DNA from: Rhodobacteraceae bacterium DSL-40
Lineage (GTDB): Bacteria; Pseudomonadota; Alphaproteobacteria; Rhodobacterales; Rhodobacteraceae
Direction of reading: 5' to 3'
NCBI GenBank assembly: GCA_003258405.1
Contig: QKPN01000002.1
Span: forward strand, 62,001-126,000
DNA: 64,000 bases
Made by a program: the position numbers and the translations under genes. Numbering within the stretch: position 1 is the first letter of the stretch; each line of letters opens with the position of its first letter. Of the stretch, positions 63,317 through 64,000 are shown piece after piece. Under the pieces are notes generated by a model. That model did no database searches, was not told where the DNA came from, and saw nothing but the letters and a program-made list of their open reading frames with translations.

Positions 63317-63360
63317 GGATGATGTGAGAACGATATACCAGAAAACCGGAGCGCGCGAGA

Positions 63361-63825
63361 ATGGCAGTCCCCCTTGACGATCTGGACCGGAAAATCCTCT
63401 CGCTTCTGCAACAGGACGCGAGCCTCTCTCTCGACGAAATCGCCCGCAGGCTCGGCGCTTCCAAGACCCCGGTCTGGAACCGGATCCGCAAGATGCGCGA
63501 GGCGGGCGTCATCCTCGGCGAGGTCGCGCTGCTCGACCCGGAAAAGCTCGGGCTGGAAAGCTGCTTCTTCGTGCTGATCCGCACCTCGGAGCACGACGCG
63601 GGCTGGCTCGACCGCTTCCTGCACGCGGTGCGCGCCCGGCCCGAGGTGCTCGAGGCGCACCGGCTCGCGGGCGACATCGACTATATCCTCAAGGTCCGCG
63701 TGCCCAATGCCCGCGCCTTCGACGCCTTCTACCAGGCGCTCATCAAGGAGGTGAGCATCTTCAACGTGACCTCGAGCCTCTCCATGGAGGAAATCAAGAA
63801 CACCACCGCCCTGCCCCTGCCCTGA
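63361..63825 (+). CDS. Lrp/AsnC family transcriptional regulator
   Basis: A 154-residue feast/famine regulator. The helix-turn-helix lies at about 7-55 (LDDLDRKILSLLQQDASLSLDEIARRLG, TPVWNRIRKMREAGVI), and the RAM ligand domain at about 65-145 (LAGDIDYILKVRVPNARAFDAFYQ). GDIDYILKV is the usual effector-fold motif. It is divergent from the sulfur operon, and its position suggests cysteine or another amino acid as signal; that is inference. Confidence 0.95.
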   Translation: MAVPLDDLDRKILSLLQQDASLSLDEIARRLGASKTPVWNRIRKMREAGVILGEVALLDPEKLGLESCFFVLIRTSEHDAGWLDRFLHAVRARPEVLEAHRLAGDIDYILKVRVPNARAFDAFYQALIKEVSIFNVTSSLSMEEIKNTTALPLP

Positions 63826-63826
63826 G

Positions 63827-63851
63827 CCGCCAGCGGGCCCCGGCCCGGCGG
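63827..63851 (+). terminator. Hairpin after the Lrp/AsnC gene
   Basis: CGGGCC/GGCCCG with a two-base centre, extended by CCGC/GCGG, directly after the stop. Only GTGCGAAAAT follows, so no T-run; a weak or Rho-assisted end. Confidence 0.4.
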
Positions 63852-63872
63852 TGCGAAAATCACATGCAATGA

Positions 63873-63901
63873 TTGAAATGTGTTGCGCGTGCCATTATAA
63901 C
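63873..63901 (+). promoter_or_regulatory. Strong sigma70-type promoter before the gene at the window end
   Basis: TTGAAA, exactly 17 bases, TATAAC (4/6 and 5/6). It is among the best consensus matches in the window. It leaves a leader of about 80 bases that contains TTGAATGTTGCAGG and CCCTGCAAC, able to pair through GTTGCAGG. Confidence 0.6.
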
Positions 63902-63987
63902 AGTGCGGACCTGTTGAATGTTGCAGGTGCGCGGGCTGGCGGAACGCACACCGATCCCTCCCCTGCAACATGAAGGACCAGACGAGA

Positions 63988-64000
63988 ATGAACATCATCG
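63988..64000 (+). CDS. 5' end of a gene running out of the window
   Basis: Only ATG AAC ATC ATC G is inside. AAGGA lies 10 bases before this ATG. An in-frame ATG at 63970 could add six residues but has no ribosome site. The product cannot be named. Confidence 0.5.

Overview
The window is a gene-dense, GC-rich stretch (about two thirds G+C by eye) of an alphaproteobacterial chromosome, most likely from the order Rhodobacterales. The evidence is the gene complement and order: lpxK-waaA-DUF4170-phosphatase-pmbA; rimP-nusA-ylxR-infB; a DivL-like gene followed by tsaE-amgK-murU-addB-addA; alr-mlaE-mlaF-radA-cvpA-purF-SDR; DUF2849-cysI-cysH-DUF934 facing an Lrp/AsnC gene; and DUF1127. No species is claimed. 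I saw no rRNA, tRNA, IS element, prophage or CRISPR array. Most of the window is core chromosome with a few accessory islets.

Layout. 1-2200: aminopeptidase P, whose ATG lies one base outside the window, and a DUF427 gene. 2246-12150: envelope and lipid A genes (recN, bamD, lpxC, lpxK, waaA), a sulfur/inositol-type phosphatase, pmbA, a MAPEG membrane protein and an SDR. 12170-20110: an exported trypsin-like protease, the infB-ylxR-nusA-rimP transcription/translation operon with an attenuator-like leader, and an unknown exported protein. 20356-22760: chaC, an FkbM-type methyltransferase and a SCO1 copper chaperone. 22854-33794: a CtrA-type site, the DivL-like PAS protein, then tsaE, the MurNAc-recycling pair amgK/murU and the AddAB recombination nuclease, tightly overlapped. 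33825-40609: the alr to purF/SDR operon on the minus strand. 40779-46386: mgtE, dnaB with DnaA-box-like sites, DUF2270 and an amidoligase/class-I-amidotransferase pair. 46402-47725: rpsF-rpsR-rplI. 47904-48848: an orphan protein resembling contractile-injection-system cargo. 48965-59800: LysR, DUF1127, tesA beside an ybbA-ybbP ABC pair, hslO, Nudix, YaiI, a LysE-type exporter, a soluble chemoreceptor, arfB with a possible leader peptide, and a queuosine-precursor transporter. 59927-64000: the sulfite/APS reductase operon, a Met/Cys-rich small ORF at its head, an Lrp-type regulator, and the promoter and first codons of a further gene.

How the genes work together. Most form housekeeping operons with 1-4 base stop/start overlaps (ATGA, GTGA, TGATG), which suggests translational coupling. 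The points most worth following are: (1) an exact TTAA-N7-TTAA box just upstream of a DivL-like gene whose product looks like a pseudokinase, suggesting feedback in the CtrA pathway; (2) the orphan cargo-like protein with an HNH-like C-terminus; (3) the amidoligase/C26 pair placed directly after a ribosomal-operon terminator; (4) two small ORFs that look like leader peptides, before arfB and before the cysteine operon. Everything here was read by eye without database searches. Promoter calls are consensus matches only, and domain limits are approximate.
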